This document shows, piece by piece, positions 24,450 to 32,707 of a stretch of 47,564 nucleotides of DNA. Position 1 is the first letter of the stretch; every line of letters begins with the position of its first letter. Source of the stretch: Bryobacterales bacterium (GTDB lineage: Bacteria > Acidobacteriota > Terriglobia > Bryobacterales > Bryobacteraceae); assembly GCA_020852755.1 (NCBI GenBank), contig JADZAF010000055.1, positions 1 to 47,564 on the forward strand, written 5' to 3'. The notes under the pieces are model-generated. The model saw only the letters and a program-made list of their open reading frames with translations. It had not been told where the DNA came from and made no database searches. A program made the translations under genes and the position numbers.

Positions 24450-25796
24450 GTGGCGAGACAGCTATTTGGGACAGACGGGATCCGGGGGATCGCGGGTGAA
24501 TACCCTCTGGACGCGCGCACCGTTCACGCTTTCGGGATGGCGCTGGGCAGCGTGGCCCGGCACCTGGGCCGCGATCCGGAAGTGCTGATCGGGATGGACA
24601 CACGGGAATCCGGTCCCTGGCTGGCCGGGCAGGTGGCCGGGGGCCTGGCGCGCCGGGGCGTACGGACGCGCTTCGCCGGCGTCATCACCACGCCCGGGGT
24701 GGCCTGCCTGACGCGGGCCGGCGACTTCGTCGCCGGCGTGGTGATCTCGGCCTCGCACAACCCGTATCAGGACAATGGGCTCAAGGTATTCGGGCACAGC
24801 GGGTACAAGCTGCCGGACGAGGAGGAGCGCGCCATCGAGCAGGAGATGTTCCGCCTGCTGGCGGGCGGGGGCGAGGTGGAGCCGGCGGCCGTCGCTCTGC
24901 GGGAGGAGCCTTCACTGGACCAGGGCTACCTCGAGTGCCTGCTGGAGACCCTGACCACGGGACTGGAGGGCCTCCGGCTGGTGGTGGATTGCGGCAACGG
25001 CGCGGCCTGGCAGCTGGCCCCGGAACTGTTCCGGCGGGCCGGCGCCCGGGTGGAGACCATCTGCGCGGAGCCCAACGGGCGCAACATCAACCTGGGGTGC
25101 GGGGCACTGCACGCGGAGACGCTGCGGGAGGCCGTGCTGGCCCGCGGCGCCGATGCCGGCGTGGCCTTCGACGGCGATGCCGACCGGGCCATCCTGATCG
25201 CGCCCAGCGGGCGGATCGTGGACGGCGACGCGGTTCTGCTGATTGCCGCCCGATCCCTGCATGCCGCCGGGCAGCTGGCCGGAGAGACGGTGGTGGCGAC
25301 CGTGATGTCGAACTTCGGCCTGGAAGCCGGGCTGGCTGCGGAGGGCATCCGTCTGCTGCGTACGCCGGTGGGCGACAAGTACGTGCTGGAAGAGATGCTG
25401 CGGGTTGGGGCGGTGCTGGGCGGGGAGCAGTCCGGACACGTCATTTTCAGCCGGCACGCGACTACGGGGGACGGGTTATTAACGGCATTGCGGGTTTTTG
25501 AAATATCTTGTAACCAACGAGCTACGATCGATGATCTAATCTTTGGCTTTAAGGTCTTTCCGCAGAAGTTGCTGAATGTCCGGGTGAGCCGGAGGATGCC
25601 CCTGGAGCAGTTGCCGCGCGTGCAAGCCGCGATGCGCGAGGGCGAACGGGAGTTGAACGGCGCCGGGCGGATCCTGGTGCGCTTCTCCGGCACGGAGCCG
25701 CTGGCGCGGGTGATGGTGGAAGGGCCGGACGGGGACCTGGTCGAGCGGCTGACGGAGCGCATCGCGGGAGCGATCCGGAGCGAGATCGGAGGGTAG
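24450..25796 (+). CDS. glmM: Phosphoglucosamine mutase
   Basis: 448 residues from GTG (GGGGCAGGG just upstream). Converts glucosamine-6-P to glucosamine-1-P for UDP-GlcNAc, hence peptidoglycan. 'QLFGTDGIRGIAGEYPLD' opens the protein. The phosphoserine is S102 in 'VVISASHNPYQDNG', the same number as in E. coli GlmM. The Mg loop is 'FDGDADRAI', the sugar loop 'GGEQSGHVIF' and the phosphate loop 'RFSGTEPLARVMVEG'. Third gene of the cdaA-cdaR-glmM operon (11-bp gap). A short internal stretch near 25480-25560 has lower GC than its surroundings, but the frame is intact. Confidence 0.96.
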   Translation: MARQLFGTDGIRGIAGEYPLDARTVHAFGMALGSVARHLGRDPEVLIGMDTRESGPWLAGQVAGGLARRGVRTRFAGVITTPGVACLTRAGDFVAGVVISASHNPYQDNGLKVFGHSGYKLPDEEERAIEQEMFRLLAGGGEVEPAAVALREEPSLDQGYLECLLETLTTGLEGLRLVVDCGNGAAWQLAPELFRRAGARVETICAEPNGRNINLGCGALHAETLREAVLARGADAGVAFDGDADRAILIAPSGRIVDGDAVLLIAARSLHAAGQLAGETVVATVMSNFGLEAGLAAEGIRLLRTPVGDKYVLEEMLRVGAVLGGEQSGHVIFSRHATTGDGLLTALRVFEISCNQRATIDDLIFGFKVFPQKLLNVRVSRRMPLEQLPRVQAAMREGERELNGAGRILVRFSGTEPLARVMVEGPDGDLVERLTERIAGAIRSEIGG

Positions 25797-25799
25797 AGG

Positions 25800-26264
25800 A
25801 TGAAGGCGCACCTGGAGCGGATGATCCGCTGGATGGCGTGGGCCGATAGGCGGGTGATGGAGGCGCTGCGAAGCCAGCCCGGCAACCGGGGTGAGTCGCT
25901 TCCCCTGCTGGCCCACCTGCTGGCCGCCGAACACATTTGGCTGGCCCGGCTGAATGGCCGGGAGCCTGTGCATCCCGTATGGCCGCAACTCGACCTTGCG
26001 GAATGCGAGAAGCTGGCGGAAGAAAATGCGGCCGGGTATGCCGGGCTGATCCGGCAAACGGACGAGGCCGGGCTGCAGGCGGCGGTCCGCTACCGGAACA
26101 GCCAGGGCGAGGAATTCCGCACGGCGGCGATCGATATCCTCACACAGGTCCTCTCCCACGGGGCCTATCACCGGGGCCAGGTCGTGCGGGAGTTGAAAGA
26201 AAACGGCGGCCGCGCGGCAAGCACGGATTACATCACCTTTGTGCGCTCGGCGGATTCGCAGTGA
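25800..26264 (+). CDS. DinB-family four-helix protein
   Basis: 154 residues of the DinB/YfiT fold. The N-terminus 'MIRWMAWADRRVMEAL' is the family's 'NxWADxRLL' start, and the metal-binding His residues are in 'LLAHLLAAEHIWLARL' and 'LSHGAYHRGQVV'. Such proteins bind Zn or Ni and many act as thiol (bacillithiol/mycothiol-type) transferases; function here is open. It starts 3 bp after the glmM stop, so it is likely the last gene of that operon. GGAGGGTAGAGG covers the Shine-Dalgarno. Confidence 0.85.
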   Translation: MKAHLERMIRWMAWADRRVMEALRSQPGNRGESLPLLAHLLAAEHIWLARLNGREPVHPVWPQLDLAECEKLAEENAAGYAGLIRQTDEAGLQAAVRYRNSQGEEFRTAAIDILTQVLSHGAYHRGQVVRELKENGGRAASTDYITFVRSADSQ

Positions 26265-26297
26265 GACGGCCTGCGGTCTTCCATTGCGCGCCGGGCA

Positions 26298-26303
26298 TAT
26301 ACT
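26298..26303 (+). promoter_or_regulatory. -10 element TATACT before the D-threonine-aldolase-like gene
   Basis: TATACT lies 54 nt before the ATG at 26358; a GGAGGTG Shine-Dalgarno follows at 26342-26348. No clear -35. Confidence 0.35.
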
Positions 26304-26357
26304 GGACCTGAGCCGGGAGTTCGAACCACGCGACTGCCGGGGGAGGTGACCCAAGCC

Positions 26358-27530
26358 ATGAGAACGAATGTATCGAGCGCGCTTCGAGGGGTGAGCCGCC
26401 GCGCCTGGCTGCGGGCGGCGGGAATTCTGGGCATGTCCGGCTGGACGGGACCTTCGGGCCGGGGCCTGGCGGCCGGCGTCCGCACCATCGACGACCTGGA
26501 CACGCCGTCCATGATCATCGACCTGGACCTGCTGGAGAAGAACCTCCGGGAGATGCAGGAGGTCTGCCGCAAGGAAGGCATACCGCTGCAGGTCCACACC
26601 AAGACTCACAAGATCCCCGAGTTTGCGCACATGCAACTGCGGCAGGGCGCGGTGGGGATCTGCTGCCAGAAGCTGGGCGAGGCCGAGGCGATGGCTGCGG
26701 GCGGCATCCGGGCCAACATCCTGGTGCCTTACAACATCGTGGGCGAGCAGAAATTGGTGCGCCTGGCGCGCCTGGCGAAGCGGGTACCCATGACGGTGGC
26801 GGTGGATTCCGAGACAACGGCGGCGGGCATTTCCGAGCAGTTGCAGAAGGACGGGGGACGCGTGCGGGTGCTGGTGGAACTCGACACGGGGGGAAAGCGG
26901 ACCGGAGTGCAGTCCCCCAAGGACGCGCTGGAACTGGCGCGGAAAGTCTCGAAGATGCCGCACCTCGAACTGCGTGGGGTGATGACCTACCCCAGCCGTC
27001 TGGAGGCCAAGCCGTTCCTCGAGGAGACAGCGGACCTGTTCCGCAAGTCGGGCTTGCCGCTGGACGAGATCAGCGGGGGCGGGACGGGCGCCGAGGCCGT
27101 CTCCAAGCAGATCGGGTGCAACGTGACGCGCAGCGGATCGTACGCCTATGAGGGGTTGAAGCGGATCAACACCACCACCAATCCACCCAACCCGGTGACC
27201 TGCGCGACGCGCATGATCGTGACCGTGGTCAGCACGCCGACGGCGGACCGGATCATCATCGACGGCGGGCAGAAGACGTTCGAAAGGAACCCGCCGAATC
27301 CGTACGGATACATCGTGGATTACCCGGAGGCCAAGATCTACGGGATGTCGGTGGAGCACGGCCACGTGGACGTGAGCGCCTGCAGCCACAAGTTCCGGGT
27401 GGGCGAGCGCCTGGCGGTGGTTCCGCAGCACCAGGGCGTCACCACCAACAACCACGACGAAGTCTACGCCGTGCGCAAGGGCCTCATCGAGGCGGTTCTG
27501 CCGGTGGCGGGCCGGGGCAAGGTGCGGTAG
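26358..27530 (+). CDS. Exported D-threonine aldolase / D-serine dehydratase-like PLP enzyme
   Basis: 390 residues. The N-terminus has a twin-arginine-type signal (S-R-R-A-W-L-R-A-A-G). The mature part is a fold-type III (alanine racemase-like) barrel: 'DLDTPSMIIDLDLLEKNL', and PLP lysine K82 in 'VHTKTHKIPEFA'. The C-terminal DSD1-type beta domain holds the metal site, 'EHGHVDVSA' and 'VVPQHQGVTTNNHDEVYAV'; the last replaces the usual His-x-Cys by His-x-Gly, so the metal site may differ. Family members cleave D-threonine or D-3-hydroxyaspartate-type substrates. ATG at 26358 fits the GGAGGT 10 nt upstream; an in-frame GTG at 26346 would overlap that Shine-Dalgarno. Confidence 0.8.
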   Translation: MRTNVSSALRGVSRRAWLRAAGILGMSGWTGPSGRGLAAGVRTIDDLDTPSMIIDLDLLEKNLREMQEVCRKEGIPLQVHTKTHKIPEFAHMQLRQGAVGICCQKLGEAEAMAAGGIRANILVPYNIVGEQKLVRLARLAKRVPMTVAVDSETTAAGISEQLQKDGGRVRVLVELDTGGKRTGVQSPKDALELARKVSKMPHLELRGVMTYPSRLEAKPFLEETADLFRKSGLPLDEISGGGTGAEAVSKQIGCNVTRSGSYAYEGLKRINTTTNPPNPVTCATRMIVTVVSTPTADRIIIDGGQKTFERNPPNPYGYIVDYPEAKIYGMSVEHGHVDVSACSHKFRVGERLAVVPQHQGVTTNNHDEVYAVRKGLIEAVLPVAGRGKVR

Positions 27531-27545
27531 AGCGGTCGAGTTAGC

Positions 27546-27611
27546 GTGACAGGCTACATACCCCCCAAACTTCGAGGTTGGGGGTTATGTAGGGGTTATG
27601 TAGCCTGTCAC
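27546..27611. repeat. Nested palindromic REP-like element
   Basis: Outer arms GTGACAGGCTACATA (27546-27560) and TATGTAGCCTGTCAC (27597-27611) are a perfect 15-bp inverted repeat. Inside, CCCCCAAAC pairs imperfectly with GGTTGGGGG around TTCGA, and GGGGTTATGTA is tandemly repeated twice (27580-27601). It fills the space between the convergent D-threonine-aldolase-like and Nudix genes. It could fold into a cruciform or act as a bidirectional terminator. The core GCCTGTC recurs at 18048 and 44508, arguing for a dispersed REP/REPIN-type family. Confidence 0.6.
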
Positions 27612-27619
27612 CAAAACTG

Positions 27620-28147
27620 TCACCGAAACTTGCCGTAGCGCTGCCACATGAGGAAGCCGAGGATGGTTTTTCCGTCCACGATCTCGCCGCCGCGGATCAT
27701 TTCGTCCATCTGGCGAATGGTGAACCAGCCCAGGCGGATGCGCTCGTCTTCCATGGGTTCGGCTTCGCCTTCGGTCAGGCCGGTAGCGAGGAACACGGTC
27801 ATCTTCTCGCCCACGTAGCCGGGCGTGGGCCAGAAACTGGCGAGGCGCACCCACTTCGCCGCCCGGTAGCCAGTCTCTTCGACCAGTTCACGGCGGGCCG
27901 CCTTGAGCGGCGTCTCGCCCGGGTCCAGACGCCCGGCGGGCAACTCCCACAGCTCCTTTGCGGCGGGCAGCCGAAACTGGCGCACGAGCAGGACGCGCCG
28001 CTTGTCGTCCACCGGCATCACCACGGCCGAGCCGGGATGGCGCACGATCAGGCGGTGGATCTCAAATCCGTCCGGGTCTTTGGCAACCTCCTCGGTCACG
28101 GTGAACAGCTTGCAGTTATAGAGCTGGCGCGATGAGATGAGCTTCAT
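27620..28147 (-). CDS. Nudix hydrolase, ADP-ribose pyrophosphatase type
   Basis: 175 residues. The Nudix box is complete: GRLDPGETPLKAARRELVEE followed by TG. Upstream 'VVMPVDDKRRVLLVRQFRLP' and 'ELWELPAG' and downstream 'FWPTPGYVGEKMTVFLA' are the pattern of ADP-ribose/ADP-sugar pyrophosphatases (NudF-like). It splits ADP-ribose into AMP and ribose-5-phosphate or clears related nucleotides. Last gene of the polX operon; its ATG overlaps the stop of the M16 partner (ATGA). Confidence 0.92.
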   Translation of the reverse strand: MKLISSRQLYNCKLFTVTEEVAKDPDGFEIHRLIVRHPGSAVVMPVDDKRRVLLVRQFRLPAAKELWELPAGRLDPGETPLKAARRELVEETGYRAAKWVRLASFWPTPGYVGEKMTVFLATGLTEGEAEPMEDERIRLGWFTIRQMDEMIRGGEIVDGKTILGFLMWQRYGKFR

Positions 28148-29538
28148 GGATTCGGTTTGACGGTCCGGACCTCCCCGAGTTTTTTCACGGTTTCGCCGAT
28201 TTTGGCGGCATCGCCCACCACCACGACGGCCGATTTCTCCGGGCTCACATACTTCCGGGCCGCGGCCTGCACCTGGTCCGGCTCCACCGCGCGGATGCGG
28301 GTGGTGTAGTTCTCCAGGTAGGCGGTGGTGAGGCCCATGGTTCCGATCATGTTGAGGGAGTTGGCCAGCCCGTTCTGGGTTTCCAGGCCCAGCACGAAAC
28401 GGCCGCTGAGATAGTTCTTCACGTCGCTCAGCTCTCCGGCCGGCACGCGCTCCGCGCCCATGCGCTGCATCTCCTTGATCACCGCGTCCAGCGCGTCGCC
28501 GATCACCTCGTTCCGCACCTGGGTCACGGCGCCGAAGATCCCGGCATCGCGGTGCGCGTCAAACTCGCTGTGGGCGTCATAGGCGTAGCCCTTCTTCTCG
28601 CGAATCTCCAGGAACATGCGCGAACTCGTCCCGCCGCCCAACACCGTGTGTCCGGCCAGCAGCGGGAAGTAATCGGGATCGCGCCGGGTGACGGCCCGCC
28701 TGGCTATGCGAATGTCGGCCTGCACGGAACCGGGCCGGTCCACCAGAATCACCTGCTTGCGGTCCTCGGGGAACCGGGGCGCCGGCGGAGCGGGCAATTC
28801 CCTGCTCTGCCAGGAACCGAAGGCGTTGCGTACCAGTTCGAGAGTGCGGTCGCGGGAGGGTAGCCGGCCCAGCAGGATCAGGGTCGCGTTGTTGGGCGCC
28901 AGCAGGCGGTCGCGGAACCCGGCCAGGGTGACGCGGCTGATGCGGTCGATGGACTCCATGGTGGGGCCGATGTGAGCGTAGGGGTGCGAGCCGAACACCG
29001 CCCTGGTGGCCTCTTCCTCGGCCAGATACCCGGGATCGGAACGCTGCTCCAGCAGGCTCTGCTTGCGGTTCTGCTTGTGCAGAGCGACTTCCTCTTCCGG
29101 GAAAGAGGCGTTGCGGGCGACGTCGGCCAGCAGGTCCAGCAGGCGCGGCGTACTCTCCGACAGCGCACTGCCCGCAAGGGTCAGGCCGTCTGGTGAACTG
29201 ACGCCGTTCAACTGCCCTCCGATGGCCGCCAGTTCCTCGGCGATCTGGCGCGAGGTGCGGCGCGCCGTGCCCTCGGTCAGCATCGCCCCGACGCTCTCGG
29301 AAAGGCCCGGAATTTCGGCGGGATCGAACCGGGAGCCGGCCAGGAAGCCCAGGCGAACCGTCACCAGCGGAAAGCGGTTGTCCTCCACCAGCATCACCCT
29401 GAGCCCGTTATCGAGTTTCGTCTCGAAGACGTTGGGAAGGCGGTAATCGGGCACGGGCGGGGTATCGGGCGGGCGGGCGCGGTCCTGGACCTGAGCCGCC
29501 AGCGCGGACACGAGCATCAGCGCGATCAGGTATTTCAC
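28144..29538 (-). CDS. M16-family protein, inactive partner
   Basis: 464 residues starting at GTG in a GTGA overlap with the previous gene; GGAGG lies upstream. The signal peptide is 'YLIALMLVSALAAQ'. The two M16 halves are recognisable ('KLDNGLRVMLVEDNRFPLVT', 'GQLNGVSSPDGLTLAG', 'NATLILLGRLPSRDRTLELV', 'VLGGGTSSRMFLEIREKKGY'). The zinc motif HxxEH is replaced by 'PGLSESVGAML', so it cannot bind zinc. Bacterial M16B enzymes are often heterodimers of an active and an inactive subunit (like mitochondrial MPP), and the coupled upstream gene supplies the active one. Periplasmic peptide degradation or processing is likely. Confidence 0.88.
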   Translation of the reverse strand: MKYLIALMLVSALAAQVQDRARPPDTPPVPDYRLPNVFETKLDNGLRVMLVEDNRFPLVTVRLGFLAGSRFDPAEIPGLSESVGAMLTEGTARRTSRQIAEELAAIGGQLNGVSSPDGLTLAGSALSESTPRLLDLLADVARNASFPEEEVALHKQNRKQSLLEQRSDPGYLAEEEATRAVFGSHPYAHIGPTMESIDRISRVTLAGFRDRLLAPNNATLILLGRLPSRDRTLELVRNAFGSWQSRELPAPPAPRFPEDRKQVILVDRPGSVQADIRIARRAVTRRDPDYFPLLAGHTVLGGGTSSRMFLEIREKKGYAYDAHSEFDAHRDAGIFGAVTQVRNEVIGDALDAVIKEMQRMGAERVPAGELSDVKNYLSGRFVLGLETQNGLANSLNMIGTMGLTTAYLENYTTRIRAVEPDQVQAAARKYVSPEKSAVVVVGDAAKIGETVKKLGEVRTVKPNP

Positions 29539-30875
29539 TTTGCGGCCTCCTTGGGAGCGGGAACAATCTCGAGCGTGAAGCGCTTCTCCGGCGCCAGGTA
29601 TTTCCTCACCACGGCCTGGATCTCCGCCGCGGGCACGTTGGTGAAGCGGTCCAGCTCTTCGGTGATCCATTCCGGCCGGCCGTCGAAGAGTTCGTACTGA
29701 GCCAGCAGAGTGGCTCGCCGCAGAGAGCTTTGCAGTTCCTGGACGCGCGTGGAGCGCAGCAGCGTGCGGGCGCGTTCCAGTTCGGCGGCCTCCACGCCTT
29801 CCCTGGCGATGCGGTCCATCTGCTCCTGCACCTGGTCCGCGATCTGCTTTCCGGTGAAGTTCGGCTTATGCAGCAGGAAGACCGCGTACACGTTGGGGTC
29901 TTTGTAATCGGAGGCGCTCTGGAAGGGCCAGCCGGGATTGGCCTCGAAGCGCACCACCGATTGTCTCCCCTTGACCAGATTCTGGTGCAGGCGCGAGCTA
30001 TCGCCGCCGGAGAGCAGCACGTCGGCCATGCCGAGAGCGTAGTACTCGGGGGAGCGGCGCGCGGGTCCGGGATAGCCCACCACGACGCCGGGAACCTGGG
30101 CCAGCGGGTCGCGGTGAACCGCGGCGCGTCCCCGGGTCACCGCCGGCTCCGTCAAGTCAGGATGTTTGGGCTGGGGCTGCGGCGGGATGGCGCCGAAGTA
30201 ATCCTCCACCAGCTTCCTGGTTTCGGGAATCGAGATATCGCCCACGATGGCCAGGATGGCGTTGTTGGGCGCGTAGTAGGTCTTGAAGAAGCGGACCACG
30301 TCGGCTACGCCGGCGGCGTTCAGATCCTCGAACGACCCGATGAGCGAGTGCGAGTTGTGCCAGTTGCGAAACGCCAGTTCCGGCCAGGTCTCGATGATGG
30401 CGCCGAAGTACGGCTGGTTGTCGACTCGCAGCCGGCGTTCCTGCTTGACGGCTTCCTTCTGGTTGTCGAGATTGGCCTGGCTGATGTCGAGTCCCCGCAT
30501 GCGGTCGGCCTCCAGCCAGAGCGCCACGGGCAGCTTGTTGGAGGGCAGGGTCTGGAAGTAGTCGGTGTAATCGGGATGGGTGGAGCCGTTGAGCGATCCG
30601 CCGTTGCTCTCGATGAGCTTGAAGTGCATGCCCTTGGGAGCGTTTTTGGAGCCCTGGAACATCATGTGTTCGAACAGGTGCGCGAAGCCCGTGCGGCCCT
30701 TCTCCTCCGAGCGCGCGCCCACCCCGTAGAGCATGTAGACGGAAACCACCGGCACGGCGCGGTCCTGCGAAAGGATCACGCGCATTCCGTTCTTCAACTG
30801 GTGCTTTTCGTAAGGCACCGACAGTTCCGCGCCCGTAAGCAGCATGGGAAGCAGTCCGACAAGCAGGGATTTCAT
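29535..30875 (-). CDS. M16-family zinc metallopeptidase, active subunit
   Basis: 446 residues with signal peptide 'MKSLLVGLLPMLLTGA'. The inverted zinc motif is present, 'FAHLFEHMMFQGS' (HxxEH), with the distal Glu region 'DNQKEAVKQERRLRVDNQPY'. 'NGGSLNGSTHPDYTDYFQTL' and 'LLSGGDSSRLHQNLVKGRQ' are other family landmarks. It lies directly upstream of the inactive homologue with overlapping stop/start, strongly suggesting a 1:1 periplasmic heterodimer. It follows polX by 8 bp. Confidence 0.92.
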   Translation of the reverse strand: MKSLLVGLLPMLLTGAELSVPYEKHQLKNGMRVILSQDRAVPVVSVYMLYGVGARSEEKGRTGFAHLFEHMMFQGSKNAPKGMHFKLIESNGGSLNGSTHPDYTDYFQTLPSNKLPVALWLEADRMRGLDISQANLDNQKEAVKQERRLRVDNQPYFGAIIETWPELAFRNWHNSHSLIGSFEDLNAAGVADVVRFFKTYYAPNNAILAIVGDISIPETRKLVEDYFGAIPPQPQPKHPDLTEPAVTRGRAAVHRDPLAQVPGVVVGYPGPARRSPEYYALGMADVLLSGGDSSRLHQNLVKGRQSVVRFEANPGWPFQSASDYKDPNVYAVFLLHKPNFTGKQIADQVQEQMDRIAREGVEAAELERARTLLRSTRVQELQSSLRRATLLAQYELFDGRPEWITEELDRFTNVPAAEIQAVVRKYLAPEKRFTLEIVPAPKEAAK

Positions 30876-30883
30876 GAGTGTTT

Positions 30884-32608
30884 TCAGTTCTTACGCAGGG
30901 CCGCCGCGAATTGTTCCAGCGGCCGGGTGTTGAGCACGTCGCCGGGCCCGAGCCAGCCGCGCCGCGCCGTAGTGACTCCGTAGCGCATGTTGTCCAGGTG
31001 CTTGGGATGGTGGGCGTCGGTGGAGATGATGAAGCGCGCCCCCTTGGCGTGGGCGGCGCGGATGTGAGTGAAGCCCAGGTCCAGGCGTTCGGGACTGGCG
31101 TTGATCTCCAGCAGCACGCCGCGCTGGACGGCTTCGGCCGCTACCCGGTCGAAATCGAAGGGATAGGCTTCGCGCTGCAACAGCAGGCGCCCGGTAGGAT
31201 GGCCCAGGACCCGCAGGTACGGGCATTCCAGGGCGCGCAGCAGCCGGTCGGTCATCTGGGCGTACTCCAGGTTCATATAGGCGTGCACGCTGCCGATCAC
31301 CAGATCCAGCTCGGCCAGCGCGTCATCGGCCAGGTCGAGGCGGCCGTCCTTGAGGATGTCGCACTCGATGCCGGAGAACACGCGTATGCCGAGGCCTCCA
31401 CGGTTCAACGCCCGGACCTGCCGGGCGAAAGCCACGGCGCGCTTCTCGTCGAGCCCGTTGGCCATGGCCAGCGCCTTGGAATGATCGGTAACGGCGATGT
31501 ACTCGTACCCCTTCCGCCGGGCCGCTTCGGCCATCTCTTCCAGAGACGCGCGGCCGTCGGTTTCGGTTGTGTGCATGTGCAGGTCGCCGCGTATGTCGGC
31601 GGTTTCGATGAGGCGCGGCAGGCGGTGCTCGGCGGCGCAATCGATCTCGCCCAGGTTCTCGCGCAGCTCGGGGGGAATCCAGTCCAGGCCCAGGGCCTGG
31701 TAGACGCCCTCCTCGCTCTCCCCGGCCACCCGGGCGTCGTCGGAGGTGCGGAACAGCCCGTACTCATTGAGCTTGAAGCCCATGCGCACGGCCCGGTTGC
31801 GCAGCGCGACGTTGTGGTCCTTGCTGCCGGTGAAGTACTGCATGGCGGCGCCGAAGCTGGCGGCCGGCAGGGCCCGCAGATCCACCTGCAATCCCTCGCG
31901 GCCGACGCGGGCGCTGGCCTTGTTCTCGCCCCGTCCCAGCACCTCGGCGACCCTGGGATAGGCGACGAAGCGTTCGAGGGCGGTTTCGGCCTGCGGTCCG
32001 GTGACCAGCAGGTCCACGTCGCCCACCGTTTCGCGCCCGCGCCGCAGGCTGCCCGCGGGAGTGATGGCGAGGCCCGGCAGCTCCGAGAGGTAGGCCGTGA
32101 GTTCACCGGCGGTCTGTTCGGCGGTGCGGAGCAGGAAGCGGCCGGCTCTCTGGCGGTATTGGGCGATGGAGCGGAGCACCTTCTCTTCAAGCTTGGCGCC
32201 CATGCGCGGCAGCTCGCGCAGTTTCTGCTCCTGGCACAGCCGCTCGAGGTCGTCCATGGTGCTGACCCGGTAATGCTGGTAGATCAGGGCGATGCTCTTG
32301 GGGCCCAGGCCCTGGATCTTCAGAAACTCGAGGGCGGTGGGCGGAAATCGTTCCAGGAGATGGTCGCGGCGTTCGCAGGAGCCGGTGCGCACGATCTCCT
32401 GGATCGACCCGGCCAGGCCCTTACCGATGCCGGGAATCTCGGTCACCGCCCGTCCCGGAGTGTTGAGCAGGCCCTCGACCCGCTCGGGGTGCGCCTCGAT
32501 TGCCGCGGCGCCCAGCCTGTAGCTGCGCACCCGGAACGAGTCTTCGCCGGCGATCTCCATCAGGTCGGCGGTTTCGGCCAGAATTCTCGCGATTTCCCGG
32601 TTTTCCAT
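30884..32608 (-). CDS. polX: DNA polymerase X with PHP exonuclease domain
   Basis: 574 residues. The N-terminal 8-kDa-like helical domain has HhH motifs ('EIPGIGKGLAGSIQEIV', 'IQGLGPKSIALIY'). The polymerase palm carries the aspartates of 'ETVGDVDLLVTG' (D197, D199) and 'LQVDLRALP' (D243), and 'GSKDHNVALRNRA' of the thumb. The C-terminal PHP domain starts at about 340 with 'GDLHMHTTETDG' and ends 'ISTDAHHPKHLDNMRYGV'. As in Bacillus PolX it should fill short gaps in base-excision repair and have Mn-dependent 3'-5' exonuclease activity. ATG at 32608 fits the conserved 'ENREIARILAETADLMEI'. First gene of a four-gene operon with the M16 pair and Nudix. Confidence 0.95.
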   Translation of the reverse strand: MENREIARILAETADLMEIAGEDSFRVRSYRLGAAAIEAHPERVEGLLNTPGRAVTEIPGIGKGLAGSIQEIVRTGSCERRDHLLERFPPTALEFLKIQGLGPKSIALIYQHYRVSTMDDLERLCQEQKLRELPRMGAKLEEKVLRSIAQYRQRAGRFLLRTAEQTAGELTAYLSELPGLAITPAGSLRRGRETVGDVDLLVTGPQAETALERFVAYPRVAEVLGRGENKASARVGREGLQVDLRALPAASFGAAMQYFTGSKDHNVALRNRAVRMGFKLNEYGLFRTSDDARVAGESEEGVYQALGLDWIPPELRENLGEIDCAAEHRLPRLIETADIRGDLHMHTTETDGRASLEEMAEAARRKGYEYIAVTDHSKALAMANGLDEKRAVAFARQVRALNRGGLGIRVFSGIECDILKDGRLDLADDALAELDLVIGSVHAYMNLEYAQMTDRLLRALECPYLRVLGHPTGRLLLQREAYPFDFDRVAAEAVQRGVLLEINASPERLDLGFTHIRAAHAKGARFIISTDAHHPKHLDNMRYGVTTARRGWLGPGDVLNTRPLEQFAAALRKN

Positions 32609-32663
32609 GAGAGTGCAACGGGCCTGGGCAGGCGGCAGCCTGCCGGATTCAGGTTCTGGTTCC

Positions 32664-32686
32664 AGTGTAGTACGGCATAGTAGACT
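32664..32686. promoter_or_regulatory. Divergent -10 elements of polX and the DksA-finger phosphatase gene
   Basis: Leftward TACACT (complement of 32664-32669) precedes polX by about 55 nt. Rightward TAGACT (32681-32686) lies 21 nt before the ATG at 32708, with GAGAGGGA as Shine-Dalgarno. Confidence 0.35.
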
Positions 32687-32707
32687 GGAAGAGCCGAGAG
32701 GGAAAGA

